A stretch of 64,000 nt of DNA from the NCBI RefSeq assembly GCF_039691755.1, contig NZ_CP137552.1, positions 2,790,001 to 2,854,000 of the forward strand. The letters run 5' to 3'. Below the pieces are notes generated by a model. It did no database searches and was not told the origin of the DNA. It saw only the letters and a list, made by a program, of their open reading frames with translations. The stretch is from Halomonas sp. Bachu 37. GTDB lineage: Bacteria; Pseudomonadota; Gammaproteobacteria; Pseudomonadales; Halomonadaceae. The translations under genes and the position numbers were made by a program. Position 1 is the stretch's first letter. Each line of letters starts with the position of its first letter. This document shows, piece after piece, positions 7,193-16,702 of this stretch.

Positions 7193-10100
7193 ATGCAGCC
7201 ACTCGACAAGACACTTCGCAATCAGCTTGATCGCGCCATACGCAAGGCCCGCCCGGTGGCGGAAGAAGCCGCCCAGGCTGTTCTGGAACAGCTCGGCGTG
7301 GGCGAGGAAAGCGCCCCAAGCTACTTGAGCGAAGACCAGCGGGCCCTACGCCGCCGGTTGCGCGCTCATGCTCGCAGCCTGGGCGATCCGCTCAAGGACG
7401 GCGCCCAGGCGGTAACCCGACTGATCGGGGAAATCGCCTATGAACACTGGCACCGCATGCTGTTTGCCCGTTTTCTGGCCGAAAATGACCTGCTGATGTA
7501 CGAGGGCGTCGCCATCACCTTGGAAGAGTGCGATGAGCTCGCCGAAGAGGAAGGCTTTGCCAGTGGCTGGGAGCTGGCAGCGCAACAGGCCAGCCACATG
7601 CTGCCTCAGGTATTTCGTATCGATAGCCCGGTCTTTGAGCTGACGCTGGCTGCCGAGTATCAGCGCGAACTGGAAAGCCTACTTGCGGATCTTGACCCAT
7701 CGGTATTCCAGGCCAGCGACAGCCTGGGCTGGGTCTATCAGTTCTGGCAGACCGACAACAAGGAGCGCATCAACCGCTCCGAGGTGAAGATCGGCGCCGA
7801 CGAGCTGCCCGCCGTCACCCAGCTTTTCACCGAGCCCTATATGGTCAGCTTCCTGCTCGACAATTCCCTGGGTGCCTGGTGGGCCGCCCGCCGCCTGTCG
7901 GATGCCGACTTGCAGCATGCTGGAAGCGAACAGGAGCTGCGCGCCAAGGCCAGCTTGCCCGGCGTGCCGCTGGAATACCTGCGCTTCGTCAGAGACGAGG
8001 AGACCGGCCAGTGGGTCCCCGCCGCCGGCACCTTCGATGCCTGGCCGCAGAACCTATCCGAGCTCAAGACACTGGATCCCTGCTGCGGCAGCGGCCACTT
8101 CCTGGTCGCCGCCCTGCTGATGCTGGTGCCCATGCGCATGGAGCTGGAGGGCCTCAGCACCCGCGACGCCGTGGATGCGGTGCTGCGCGACAACCTGCAC
8201 GGCCTGGAGATCGACCAGCGCTGCATGGAGCTTGCCGCCTTCGCCCTGGCACTGACTGCCTGGCGCTACCCGGATGCCGGGGGCTATCGCTCATTGCCCG
8301 AGCTGCACTTGGCTTGCTCCGGCCTGCCAATCAGCGTGGCCAAGGAGGAGTGGAAGGCATTAGGGCTCGGCAAGAAGAACCTGACCATCGCCCTGGACTG
8401 GCTCTACGACAGCTTCAAGGATGCCCCCATCCTCGGTAGCCTGCTCGACCCCACCCGAACCAGCGCCGCCAAGATCGCCCAGTGGGAGGAGCTGTCTGAG
8501 ACGTTGAATCAGGCGCTTTCCCAGGAAGCTAGCGATGAGCAGCACGAGACGGCCGTGACCGCCCAGGGCCTGGCCAAGGCGGCCACTCTGCTGGGGGACC
8601 GCTACCACTGGGTCATCACCAACGTGCCTTACCTGGCGCGTGGCAAACAGCACCCGAGGCTGCAAGAGTTCTGCGCCGATTACTATCCGGCGGCCAAGAA
8701 TGATCTTGCGACGGTATTCCTCGATCGTTGTCTGGAGCTCTGCGTGGAAGGCGGCACCACCAGCAACGTGCTGCCGCAGAACTGGCTGTTTTTAACCGGT
8801 TACACAAAATTCCGGGAAAAACTTCTCAAGTATGACAGATGGCGCCTGGTTGCTCGGTTGGGCGAGGGCGGTTTTGAATCCTCAACTGCTGCTGGAGCTT
8901 TCGTAGCTTTGTTTAATATAAGCCGGGGCAATGGCACTGAGCAGTTGAGTGATCTTATAACTTCTGTTAACCAGATTAACCATTTTCAAGGAATAGATGT
9001 ATCCCAGCAGCGCACATCTTCAAAAAAAGCACTAGAACTATCCCGCACTGAAGTTAAAAGTATCGACCAAAAAGGACAGCTGAATAATCCTAGCTTCATA
9101 GTTTCGTTCTCTGCTTATGAAACAAAGTCGCTACTAAGTGATTGCTGTGACACGCTGGCCGGAGCATACGCTGGTGATGGTCCAAGGTTTTTGCGGCAGT
9201 ACTGGGAAGTTAAGAATAATGGTGATGACTGGGAGTGGAATCAAACTACAGTAAATAGCACAGACCATTTTGGAGGACTTGAACAAATTGTATTCCTTCA
9301 ACAGGAAAAAGGAGACATGTACAAGCTTTCTCAGCATGTAAAGCATCTAAATCATGCAGCGCAAAACTGGCTGCGAGGAAAGCCATTCTGGGGCAAAAAA
9401 GGCATAGCAATAAGCCAAATGAGATCTCTCCCTGTGAGTTTATACACTGGAGCTGTTTACGATACAAATTGTTGTGCAGTAATCGCAAAGAACGATGAAA
9501 AACTTTCGGCAATTTTTTGTTTTTTGCAAGATCGATCTTTTGGGATAACTGTAAGAGAAATAGACCAATCACTCAAGGTTACACCTAAGAACTTGCTCAA
9601 AGTTCCCTTTGACTTCGATCATTGGGAAAAAGTCGCTGAAGAAAAATACCCCTATGGCTTACCCGAGCCCTACTCCGATGATCCCACCCAGTGGATATTC
9701 CACGGCCACCCCTGCGGTTCCGTAGTCTGGGACGAGGCAGCTAAGTGGACCGCCCACGGTCCGCTGCGCACCGACGACACCGTGCTGCAGGTCGCCGTGG
9801 CCCGGCTGCTGGGCTACCGCTGGCCAGCGGAGCTGGACCCGGAGATGGAGCTGGCCGAGGAGCAGCGCGAGTGGGTCAAGCGCTGCGAGACACTGCTCGG
9901 CCATGCCGACCGCGATGGCATCGTCTGCCTGCCCGCTGTGCGTGGCGAACGCCGTGCCGTGGATCGCCTGGAAGCGCTGCTCGCTGAAGCCTACGGTGAG
10001 CAGTGGTCCGCCACCACCCGCAGCAAACTACTGGAAAGCGTCGACCATGCTGGCAAGGACTTGGAGAGCTGGCTGCGTGACAAGTTCTTCACCCAGCATT

Positions 10101-10654
10101 GCAAGCTGTTCCAGAACCGCCCCTTCATCTGGCACGTCTGGGATGGCCTTAAGGACGGCTTCTCCGCTCTGGTCAATTATCACCAGCTCGACTACAAGGC
10201 CCTCGAAACTCTTACCTATACATACCTGGGCGACTGGATCAACGCCCAGACCCGCGCCCAGAAGGAGAGGGTAGATGGCGCAGGGGAGAAGCTCGCCGCC
10301 GCCCAGGCGCTGCAAAAGAGCCTGGAGCTGATTCTTGAAGGCGAAGATCCCTACGACATTTTTGTGCGCTGGAAGCCACTGGAAGAACAACCCATCGGCT
10401 GGCGCCCGGATCTTAACGACGGCGTGCGTCTGAATATTCGTCCCTTTATGTCCGTCCCCGATGTGAAGAAGAAAGGCGCCGGTGTCCTGCGCGACAAACC
10501 CAACATCCATTGGCGCAAGGATCGTGGCAAGGACGTCGAAACCGCTCCTTGGTATGACCTCGGCCCCAGCCTCGGCGGAGCTAAAGGTGACAGGATAAAC
10601 GACTATCACCTCACACTGGCGGCGAAAAAGAAAGCACGGGAAGGGAAGGAATAA
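7193..10654 (+). CDS. pglX: BREX adenine-specific DNA methyltransferase PglX
   Basis: The product has 1,153 residues, the usual PglX size. The S-adenosylmethionine-binding motif LDPCCGSGHF is at residues 294-303. The catalytic motif is ITNVPY (N477-Y480), a variant of NPPY with Val for the first Pro; I believe this variant recurs in type 1 PglX. PglX methylates an adenine in a non-palindromic host motif, marking self DNA and probably taking part in phage exclusion. From about 8,790 to 9,655 (residues ~533-821) the DNA becomes clearly AT-rich and codon use changes, then returns to the GC-rich flanking style. This is the expected target-recognition region and suggests allele exchange by recombination. 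The reading frame is open throughout. The DUF262 gene follows after four bases. Confidence 0.95.
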   Translation: MQPLDKTLRNQLDRAIRKARPVAEEAAQAVLEQLGVGEESAPSYLSEDQRALRRRLRAHARSLGDPLKDGAQAVTRLIGEIAYEHWHRMLFARFLAENDLLMYEGVAITLEECDELAEEEGFASGWELAAQQASHMLPQVFRIDSPVFELTLAAEYQRELESLLADLDPSVFQASDSLGWVYQFWQTDNKERINRSEVKIGADELPAVTQLFTEPYMVSFLLDNSLGAWWAARRLSDADLQHAGSEQELRAKASLPGVPLEYLRFVRDEETGQWVPAAGTFDAWPQNLSELKTLDPCCGSGHFLVAALLMLVPMRMELEGLSTRDAVDAVLRDNLHGLEIDQRCMELAAFALALTAWRYPDAGGYRSLPELHLACSGLPISVAKEEWKALGLGKKNLTIALDWLYDSFKDAPILGSLLDPTRTSAAKIAQWEELSETLNQALSQEASDEQHETAVTAQGLAKAATLLGDRYHWVITNVPYLARGKQHPRLQEFCADYYPAAKNDLATVFLDRCLELCVEGGTTSNVLPQNWLFLTGYTKFREKLLKYDRWRLVARLGEGGFESSTAAGAFVALFNISRGNGTEQLSDLITSVNQINHFQGIDVSQQRTSSKKALELSRTEVKSIDQKGQLNNPSFIVSFSAYETKSLLSDCCDTLAGAYAGDGPRFLRQYWEVKNNGDDWEWNQTTVNSTDHFGGLEQIVFLQQEKGDMYKLSQHVKHLNHAAQNWLRGKPFWGKKGIAISQMRSLPVSLYTGAVYDTNCCAVIAKNDEKLSAIFCFLQDRSFGITVREIDQSLKVTPKNLLKVPFDFDHWEKVAEEKYPYGLPEPYSDDPTQWIFHGHPCGSVVWDEAAKWTAHGPLRTDDTVLQVAVARLLGYRWPAELDPEMELAEEQREWVKRCETLLGHADRDGIVCLPAVRGERRAVDRLEALLAEAYGEQWSATTRSKLLESVDHAGKDLESWLRDKFFTQHCKLFQNRPFIWHVWDGLKDGFSALVNYHQLDYKALETLTYTYLGDWINAQTRAQKERVDGAGEKLAAAQALQKSLELILEGEDPYDIFVRWKPLEEQPIGWRPDLNDGVRLNIRPFMSVPDVKKKGAGVLRDKPNIHWRKDRGKDVETAPWYDLGPSLGGAKGDRINDYHLTLAAKKKAREGKE

Positions 10655-10658
10655 AGCA

Positions 10659-12353
10659 ATGGGCAAGAAAATTAGCGGTGCCGAGTATCCCTTGGCCAAG
10701 ATATTCAGCTCCGAATTTGAATACGTTATTCCTTCGTATCAGCGGCCTTACGCCTGGACTATTGACCAGGCATCGGAGCTGTTCGATGATTTGTATGACT
10801 TCTACCGCTCCGAGGAAGAGGAAGGTTACTTCCTTGGCAGTATTGTCCTGATAAAAGAAGAAGGAAAGCCGCAAGCCGAAGTCATCGATGGCCAGCAACG
10901 CCTGACTACGCTCACAATTCTAATGGCTGCCCTTACCTCCAATGTGGAGGGAGAAGACCACGCTACATTGCGTGAGTATATTATAGAGCGGGGGAACAAG
11001 TATGAAGGGGTCGCAGCCAAACCGCGCCTCACACTGCGTGAACGTGACCGTGAATTCTTCTCTCGCTATGTACAGAGCTTCAACTTTGAACAATTGCTCG
11101 CGCTTGGTGAGCAGTCTCTCGAAAACGAATCTCAGAAAAACATTCAAGGCAATAGCCGGCTGCTGCTGAAGCGGATCTCTGATCGTTTTAAAGCAGACCA
11201 GGACCGGCTAAACGACTTCGCCGGCTTTCTATTACAACGTTGCTTTCTGGTCGCCGTATCTACCCCCAGCCAGAAATCGGCCTTCCGCGTGTTCTCGGTG
11301 ATGAATAGCCGCGGTCTCGACCTGCAGCCCACCGATATCATCAAAGCTGATGTTATCGGCAAACTCCCTTCTGAAACCGATCAGGAAAAGTACAACGAAC
11401 GCTGGGAGGACATGGAAGTCGAGCTAGGCCGAGGTGGTTTTAATGATCTCTTCGCCTATGTCCGTATGATCTATGCAAAGGAAAAAGCCAAGCGAGCCCT
11501 GCTTGAAGAGTTCCGCAACCATGTCTTATCCAAGATATCGACAACGGAGGCCTTGATTGAAGACATACTGGAACCCTATGCGGAAGCGTTATCAGTACTG
11601 AGGGAGGTCAATTACCGATCAGATACTGACGCAGAGAAGATTAACAGCTACCTACGCTGGCTCAACCGGATCGATAACTCTGACTGGATTCCACCCGCCA
11701 TGCTGTTCCTGGCCGAGCAGAAGGACAACCCAGAGTATGTGCTCTGGTTCTTCAAACGTCTGGAGCGCCTCGCCGCTTATATGCATATCTGTGCACGAAA
11801 CGTCAATGAGCGTATCGAACGCTATGCTTCCTTGATAAGGGATCTTGAGTCGGACCATTGCCCCGAAAAGCGAGTCCAGTCGGTAGAACTTACCGATGCA
11901 GAAAAATTGGCGATGGTTAAAGCGCTCAACGGAGACATCTACACCTTGACCGCACGTCGGCGTAACTATCTCATGCTGCGGCTAGATTCTTTCGTTTCGG
12001 ACGGTGCCGCGTCTTACGACCCAAGCCTTCTGACGATTGAGCATGTCCTTCCCCAAACAGTCTCTGCAGGAAGCAACTGGGAAAAGCTCTGGCCCGATAA
12101 CGATCAGCGAGATAATTGGATCCATCGCTTGGCAAACCTGGTTCCGCTCAATAAGAGAAGGAACTCAAAAGCACAGAATTTTGATTTCGACGATAAGAAA
12201 AATGCTTACTTCCGCGGACGTAGTAATGTTTCTTCCTATGCCCTGACCAGCCAAGTGCTTAACGAACCTACATGGACACCAGAACTGGTCGAGAACCGGC
12301 AGGCGGATCTTATGAATGTACTTAAGGAAAAGTGGTCCCTGGATACTGCATGA
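10659..12353 (+). CDS. DUF262-DUF1524 (GmrSD/BrxU-like) type IV restriction nuclease
   Basis: The 564-residue product begins with a DUF262 domain: IPSYQRPYAW at 24-33 and VIDGQQRLTTL with the DGQQR nucleotide-binding motif at 77-81. It ends with a DUF1524 HNH-type nuclease domain: LTIEHVLPQ with His462, then an 'HRLANLVPLN' helix and Asn-containing end motif. This fused architecture is shared with GmrSD and with BrxU, which cut DNA carrying modified cytosines; BrxU occurs in BREX islands and complements BREX against phages with modified genomes. The start follows pglX by four bases and has an AAGGA ribosome-binding site. The substrate in this strain is inferred. I would not assign brxU as a firm symbol. 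Confidence 0.88.
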   Translation: MGKKISGAEYPLAKIFSSEFEYVIPSYQRPYAWTIDQASELFDDLYDFYRSEEEEGYFLGSIVLIKEEGKPQAEVIDGQQRLTTLTILMAALTSNVEGEDHATLREYIIERGNKYEGVAAKPRLTLRERDREFFSRYVQSFNFEQLLALGEQSLENESQKNIQGNSRLLLKRISDRFKADQDRLNDFAGFLLQRCFLVAVSTPSQKSAFRVFSVMNSRGLDLQPTDIIKADVIGKLPSETDQEKYNERWEDMEVELGRGGFNDLFAYVRMIYAKEKAKRALLEEFRNHVLSKISTTEALIEDILEPYAEALSVLREVNYRSDTDAEKINSYLRWLNRIDNSDWIPPAMLFLAEQKDNPEYVLWFFKRLERLAAYMHICARNVNERIERYASLIRDLESDHCPEKRVQSVELTDAEKLAMVKALNGDIYTLTARRRNYLMLRLDSFVSDGAASYDPSLLTIEHVLPQTVSAGSNWEKLWPDNDQRDNWIHRLANLVPLNKRRNSKAQNFDFDDKKNAYFRGRSNVSSYALTSQVLNEPTWTPELVENRQADLMNVLKEKWSLDTA

Positions 12354-12427
12354 GCCGGCTCAAAAATAAATAAAGATTTCCCATTTCATTGGGTTACTTG
12401 AAAAAATAATACGTAGGGAGGCCTGCC

Positions 12428-13534
12428 ATGGCCAAGATTATCGACGCAGTGGACCCCGGCAATGCCGGGGGAAGTGTGCTGATCCCGGAAATGCCCACTA
12501 CACCAAACCGGCAGGTACTTCGCAAGTGCCCCAAGTGTGAAAAGGCTTTTGCTTCTCGTGAAGAGTGTCGTCAGCATATTTTCGATGCGCATCCGGCCAA
12601 GCGTCCGCAACTGGTGGTAGACAACCAGATGGTGACGGAACGAGACCATGTCATCTGCGCGCCGTTTCTACCAGATGACTGGATCATTCAGCAGGCAGAG
12701 CAGATCATCATTGATCAACAACCCATGACTGATTCTGCGGCATGCCAAACATTGAGCAAACTAACCTCCGGCTTTCACCACGTTCAGCTGAAAAGCCATG
12801 ATTTTGTGGTGGATTACCATATTGAATTTTGTATCCCTGCAGAAGAGCAGTTGGTGGTAGTAGAGAAGACATTCAGCATGCTGTTAGTCAACCAGCCGTT
12901 GGTAAGCGAGCGGATCGGCCATTTCATTGATGTGGCCAAGCATGAGCACGGCGCCAGCCACTATATCGAAGGGATAAGCGATTTCCTTTATGGCGTACTG
13001 TCCAAGGATCAGCGGGGCTATACGGGACTGGTCTTTCAGGAACACACAGCGAAGTTCCATGCTGCCAAGCAGGCACTTCGCTTCATAGACAGGCCGCTTG
13101 CTAACCTTATCAAGGCCTTGGTCAACTTTAACGATAATGCTTTTGCTGCAGCGCTTGCCCTTCGCCCCCCGGGGCAGATTGCAGCGGCGTGTCGAATTCT
13201 CGATGGGCTGAGGGGTGGAGAAAGCCGACGGCCCCCTGAGGATCTTTTAACAGCAGGCAACCAATTGCCCGTCGATATCGCCACCGCAGAGATTATACGC
13301 TTCTGTCACCTGCCTTTGGCCGAACAGCTAGACCAGGCCTTTACGCTGGAACACCTGGCTGGCAAGCGAACCACCCCACCCCACGACCGGGTAAAGATCC
13401 AGGCTCTGCTGATGAATACATTCTGGGAAGCCGGTCAGTTTACAGAAGCGGTACGCTGGGCAAAGCCGCTCCGCCATAACCCTCTGTTCGAGGAGCTGGC
13501 AAACAAGATTATCGAGGAAGCTGGTAATGACTGA
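12428..13534 (+). CDS. C2H2 zinc-finger protein, first gene of the Hsp70 module
   Basis: The 368-residue product has a single classical-looking zinc finger near its N-terminus: Cys34, Cys37, His50 and His55 (C-x2-C-x12-H-x4-H). The remaining ~300 residues are not recognised. They look globular and end in a helical segment (FWEAGQFTEAVRWAKPL) that resembles a TPR-like helix pair. Bacterial proteins with one such finger usually bind nucleic acid or a protein partner. It has its own strong ribosome-binding site (AGGGAGG, 12415-12421) after a 74-base gap. Its end overlaps the next gene by eight bases, so it belongs to a coupled trio with the coiled-coil and Hsp70 genes. Function in defence is inferred from location only. 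Confidence 0.75.
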   Translation: MAKIIDAVDPGNAGGSVLIPEMPTTPNRQVLRKCPKCEKAFASREECRQHIFDAHPAKRPQLVVDNQMVTERDHVICAPFLPDDWIIQQAEQIIIDQQPMTDSAACQTLSKLTSGFHHVQLKSHDFVVDYHIEFCIPAEEQLVVVEKTFSMLLVNQPLVSERIGHFIDVAKHEHGASHYIEGISDFLYGVLSKDQRGYTGLVFQEHTAKFHAAKQALRFIDRPLANLIKALVNFNDNAFAAALALRPPGQIAAACRILDGLRGGESRRPPEDLLTAGNQLPVDIATAEIIRFCHLPLAEQLDQAFTLEHLAGKRTTPPHDRVKIQALLMNTFWEAGQFTEAVRWAKPLRHNPLFEELANKIIEEAGND

Positions 13535-14780
13535 CTCCAGAAAGGATGAAAAGCAAGGTCCGAGAATCTTTAACAGGACGACAGGTGAAGAAGCTTACGG
13601 CATTTCTCGTGGCAAGCAGCCGCGTCAGTCAACCAGCATGACTGATCAACAGAAACCCGTTTCGTCTGGAAGCACGTCTTTAGATGAAAGCTCCGCTTCA
13701 GACGGAGAACAAGCCATTGGCACTGCCAGCGGAAAAAAACCGGCTACTGATAAACGCAAGGAAAGGTCTTCTCTCACTCGCGTCTACGATATCGTCAAGC
13801 GCTTTTATTCTTCGACGGGCATGCAGAAGAAGATTCCAGAGCCCGCATTGAAGAAACTGGAAGAGCGCAGCCTTTCCGAGCCGCAGCATCAGGAACTATT
13901 GGAGCTAGCACAGCGTGAGGATGTATCACTTGCCAGAACTGTCAACCTGGCCTTCGCTGCCTTCGAGATCCAGAGCAACCGGACCATCAGAGATCTGCTG
14001 CTAAAATTCGCCATCGATGCAGGACGGAAGGGATTTGACCTGCCTATGGAAAGCCAGGATGAATGGCTCCCATTAACAGAAGATGATCGCCTTCCTATTG
14101 CTGAATTATTCAAGCGCTACGCAACCCGAGCAGAACTGATCAAGGCCTCAAGCGAACCCGCCAAGGAAAAGAAGGAAAGACAGGCCAAGCTACATAACCT
14201 TCTTTACCTCAGCCTAATATGGCAAGCCAGCCTGGGGTGGGCCAGCGAAGAGGATGTGATGCGCTTCCTCCGGGCCGATCGAATCTTCGAGACACGTACC
14301 CATTACCCCAGCCAAGCCATTGAGGCACTGCTTAAGGCAGCGTATGGCCATTCAGCTGCCGACTTCTCCCCCATCGGCTGGCTGTCCCGGCAGGTCGAAA
14401 TAACAGGGTTACGTCAATCGAGCGAACTGGAGCGCCTCCAGCGAGAGGTGGAAAAGCTCAACAGCCATCAGACACGAGCCCTTGAGGAGCTGGAGCGGCG
14501 GCGACAGGAGAACACCTCACTTGAAGAACAGAAGCGGCAGCTTGAAGAGGTGCTCAACCAGGAGAGGCGCAACGCCCAGACAGCCAGCGTGCATCTGAAA
14601 GATGACAAGCACAGGTTACGCTCGCAGGTTACCAAGACACTGAAAAATGAAGTACCAAGACTGGAAGAGGCCTTGGTGGCACTACAACGCGATCCGCCCA
14701 AGCTGCATATCGTGTCGCACTACGTTGAAGAAACTTTAAACAATATTAAGAAAGTTCTGCGCGAGACTGAAGGAGAATAG
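13527..14780 (+). CDS. Coiled-coil protein of the Hsp70 module
   Basis: The 417-residue product has three visible parts. The N-terminal ~90 residues are polar and probably disordered, rich in Ser, Lys and Thr. A helical middle domain is not recognised. A coiled coil runs from about residue 296 to 360, with dense Leu/Glu/Arg heptads such as LERLQREVEKL. There is no membrane segment. The gene overlaps the zinc-finger gene by eight bases and is followed after one base by the Hsp70-like gene, implying fixed stoichiometry and probably a complex. A GrpE-like nucleotide-exchange or adaptor role for the neighbouring Hsp70 is a speculation based on the long helix, not on sequence similarity. Confidence 0.7.
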   Translation: MTDSRKDEKQGPRIFNRTTGEEAYGISRGKQPRQSTSMTDQQKPVSSGSTSLDESSASDGEQAIGTASGKKPATDKRKERSSLTRVYDIVKRFYSSTGMQKKIPEPALKKLEERSLSEPQHQELLELAQREDVSLARTVNLAFAAFEIQSNRTIRDLLLKFAIDAGRKGFDLPMESQDEWLPLTEDDRLPIAELFKRYATRAELIKASSEPAKEKKERQAKLHNLLYLSLIWQASLGWASEEDVMRFLRADRIFETRTHYPSQAIEALLKAAYGHSAADFSPIGWLSRQVEITGLRQSSELERLQREVEKLNSHQTRALEELERRRQENTSLEEQKRQLEEVLNQERRNAQTASVHLKDDKHRLRSQVTKTLKNEVPRLEEALVALQRDPPKLHIVSHYVEETLNNIKKVLRETEGE

Positions 14781-14781
14781 A

Positions 14782-16650
14782 ATGGAAGTCTTTGGCTTCG
14801 ATTTCGGCACAACCAACAGCTTGATCAGCTACATCCAGGGTAATCGCTCTGTCATTTTTGACCAGGGCAGTGACGAACCCCACCCCTCAGTAGTTTGTTA
14901 TGAGGGAGACAACGTTATCTGCGGCGCAGCAGCCAAGAAGCGCCTTGCCACGCATGAAATTGGCGTTATCGGTAATGTGGTGCGCTCGCCCAAGATGCTG
15001 CTCGGACGACAGAATATTCATGTAGATGGCGTGCCGAGAAGACCCCGCGATATGGTCGCTGACATCGTGAAGCATGTTATTTCTGCCACTGAAGGTGATG
15101 ATCGCTACGAACTTGCCCATGGCATTGCTCGTGCTGTTATAACTATCCCCGTGGACATGGATGGGGCGAAACGCAAGGAACTGCGAGAAGCCTTTCGCCA
15201 GGCCGGGCTAACAATAGAACAATTCGTTCATGAGCCGATGGCGGCTCTGTACGGTTACCTGCGCAGCAAGCATGACCCAGAGAACGAGATTCGACGTCTG
15301 GAGGGCCAGTATGTGCTGGTCTTCGACTGGGGCGGCGGCACGCTGGACCTGACGCTCTGCCAGATGCAGGACGGCATGCTGATCCAGGTCCGCAACGATG
15401 GCGCCAATGATCTGGGAGGCGATGTCATGGACGAGGCCATACGTCGCGAGATCGAGAAGCGCGCCGCAGACGCTGTCGGAATCGAAATGGGCCAATCCGA
15501 CATTGATCCTGGAGCCAGCCTGCGCTTATTAGCCCGTGCCGAAGAAGCCAAGATCAAGCTTTCCACGCAGGAACAGGAGCCTATCTTCATCCCCGGCTAC
15601 TTCCGTAACGAAGTGCCGGACCCGGATATCGATATTATGCTGACCCGGGACGACCTGGAGGCAATCATTGGCCAGAAGGTTCGTCAAGGGGTGCGGCGAG
15701 CCAAGGCGTTGATTGAGGAGGCCGAACTGACAGCGTCGGATATCTCGCTTTGTCTGGCAACGGGTGGTGTTGTTAATATGCCGGCGGTCAAATCTGGACT
15801 TTACGAGATGTTCGGGGCCACACGTGTGGAAATCTCTGATCGTGGTTTTTCGATCATCTCGGAAGGTGCGGCCTGGATTGCCCATGACCGGGCTCGGCTG
15901 AGGCTAGCTAAGAACATCGAAGTACATACCGCTAAGAGCAAGTATTTCCCAGTCATTCGTGCCGGTTATGAAATGCCGACCGAGGGTGAGTTCAGCGAAG
16001 CCGAGAAGCTGACCCTCTACTGTACTGACCCGCGGGATGGTGTCGGCAAAGTTACCCTTTTATCTCCTAACCGCCACGGTAGACACGCCCAAACCAACGA
16101 TAGGCGACATACGCTAGCCAGCCTTAACGTCAAAGTTAATTCCTCAATGGATCAGCTCTTCGAACGGATCATCCTCAGGCTGGAAGTTGACGAAAACTTG
16201 ATTCTGCACGCAGCGGCCAAGTCGGCGATCAAGGGAGATAGTGACCGTGCTGAAATCCATTCATTGGAATTTGGGCTGGATATCATGCAGGGCATCACTG
16301 GCCGAACCGTCATGAAAACTAACGATGAATGCAAAGTGGATGCTTTACCAAAAAAGCCTGCAGGTCGTAGCGGACAGCCAGCCCACCCGCAAGGCGGCAT
16401 CATGCTGCGACCTAACATTGCAACGCATGAAGATATCACTCTGGTACCCGGTGAGGCATTGATTATCAAGCAACTTGGTAAGCCTGGCGGGCATTTCAGC
16501 CGTATTGAGGAACTGACCTCGACCCAACGCAATGAGCGTGCCTGGTATGTCCGCTGCAGTTACTGCAACAGCATGGCAGGTGACCCGAAGTGCCGGTGTC
16601 TATCGGGCCAGTCCGGCAGCAAGGTCAGCAGCTTCCGTATCGGATCTTAG
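14782..16650 (+). CDS. Hsp70-like ATPase with C-terminal cysteine cluster
   Basis: The 622-residue product has a full Hsp70/actin-type nucleotide-binding domain. Phosphate-1 DFGTTNS is at residues 7-13, phosphate-2 VFDWGGGTLDL at about 180-190, and the adenosine motif LATGGVVNMP at 325-334. The region after residue ~390 does not resemble the DnaK substrate-binding domain. The C-terminus carries Cys592, Cys595, Cys604 and Cys606 (C-x2-C-x8-C-x-C), which looks like a metal-binding knuckle. It is therefore not housekeeping DnaK; it is a specialised Hsp70 relative that may sense or remodel a partner. A good ribosome-binding site (AAGGAG) lies in the end of the preceding gene. pglZ follows after 52 bases. 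The link to BREX function is inferred. Confidence 0.85.
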   Translation: MEVFGFDFGTTNSLISYIQGNRSVIFDQGSDEPHPSVVCYEGDNVICGAAAKKRLATHEIGVIGNVVRSPKMLLGRQNIHVDGVPRRPRDMVADIVKHVISATEGDDRYELAHGIARAVITIPVDMDGAKRKELREAFRQAGLTIEQFVHEPMAALYGYLRSKHDPENEIRRLEGQYVLVFDWGGGTLDLTLCQMQDGMLIQVRNDGANDLGGDVMDEAIRREIEKRAADAVGIEMGQSDIDPGASLRLLARAEEAKIKLSTQEQEPIFIPGYFRNEVPDPDIDIMLTRDDLEAIIGQKVRQGVRRAKALIEEAELTASDISLCLATGGVVNMPAVKSGLYEMFGATRVEISDRGFSIISEGAAWIAHDRARLRLAKNIEVHTAKSKYFPVIRAGYEMPTEGEFSEAEKLTLYCTDPRDGVGKVTLLSPNRHGRHAQTNDRRHTLASLNVKVNSSMDQLFERIILRLEVDENLILHAAAKSAIKGDSDRAEIHSLEFGLDIMQGITGRTVMKTNDECKVDALPKKPAGRSGQPAHPQGGIMLRPNIATHEDITLVPGEALIIKQLGKPGGHFSRIEELTSTQRNERAWYVRCSYCNSMAGDPKCRCLSGQSGSKVSSFRIGS

Positions 16651-16702
16651 GGTCCTGTAACATGTCGCCATTATTTTAACGGCAAGGGGAACATCTCACA
16701 GC

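Noticed and set aside
14782..16650. Housekeeping DnaK
   Set aside because: The ATPase motifs match Hsp70, but the C-terminal half lacks the DnaK substrate-binding domain, and no dnaJ or grpE is adjacent.
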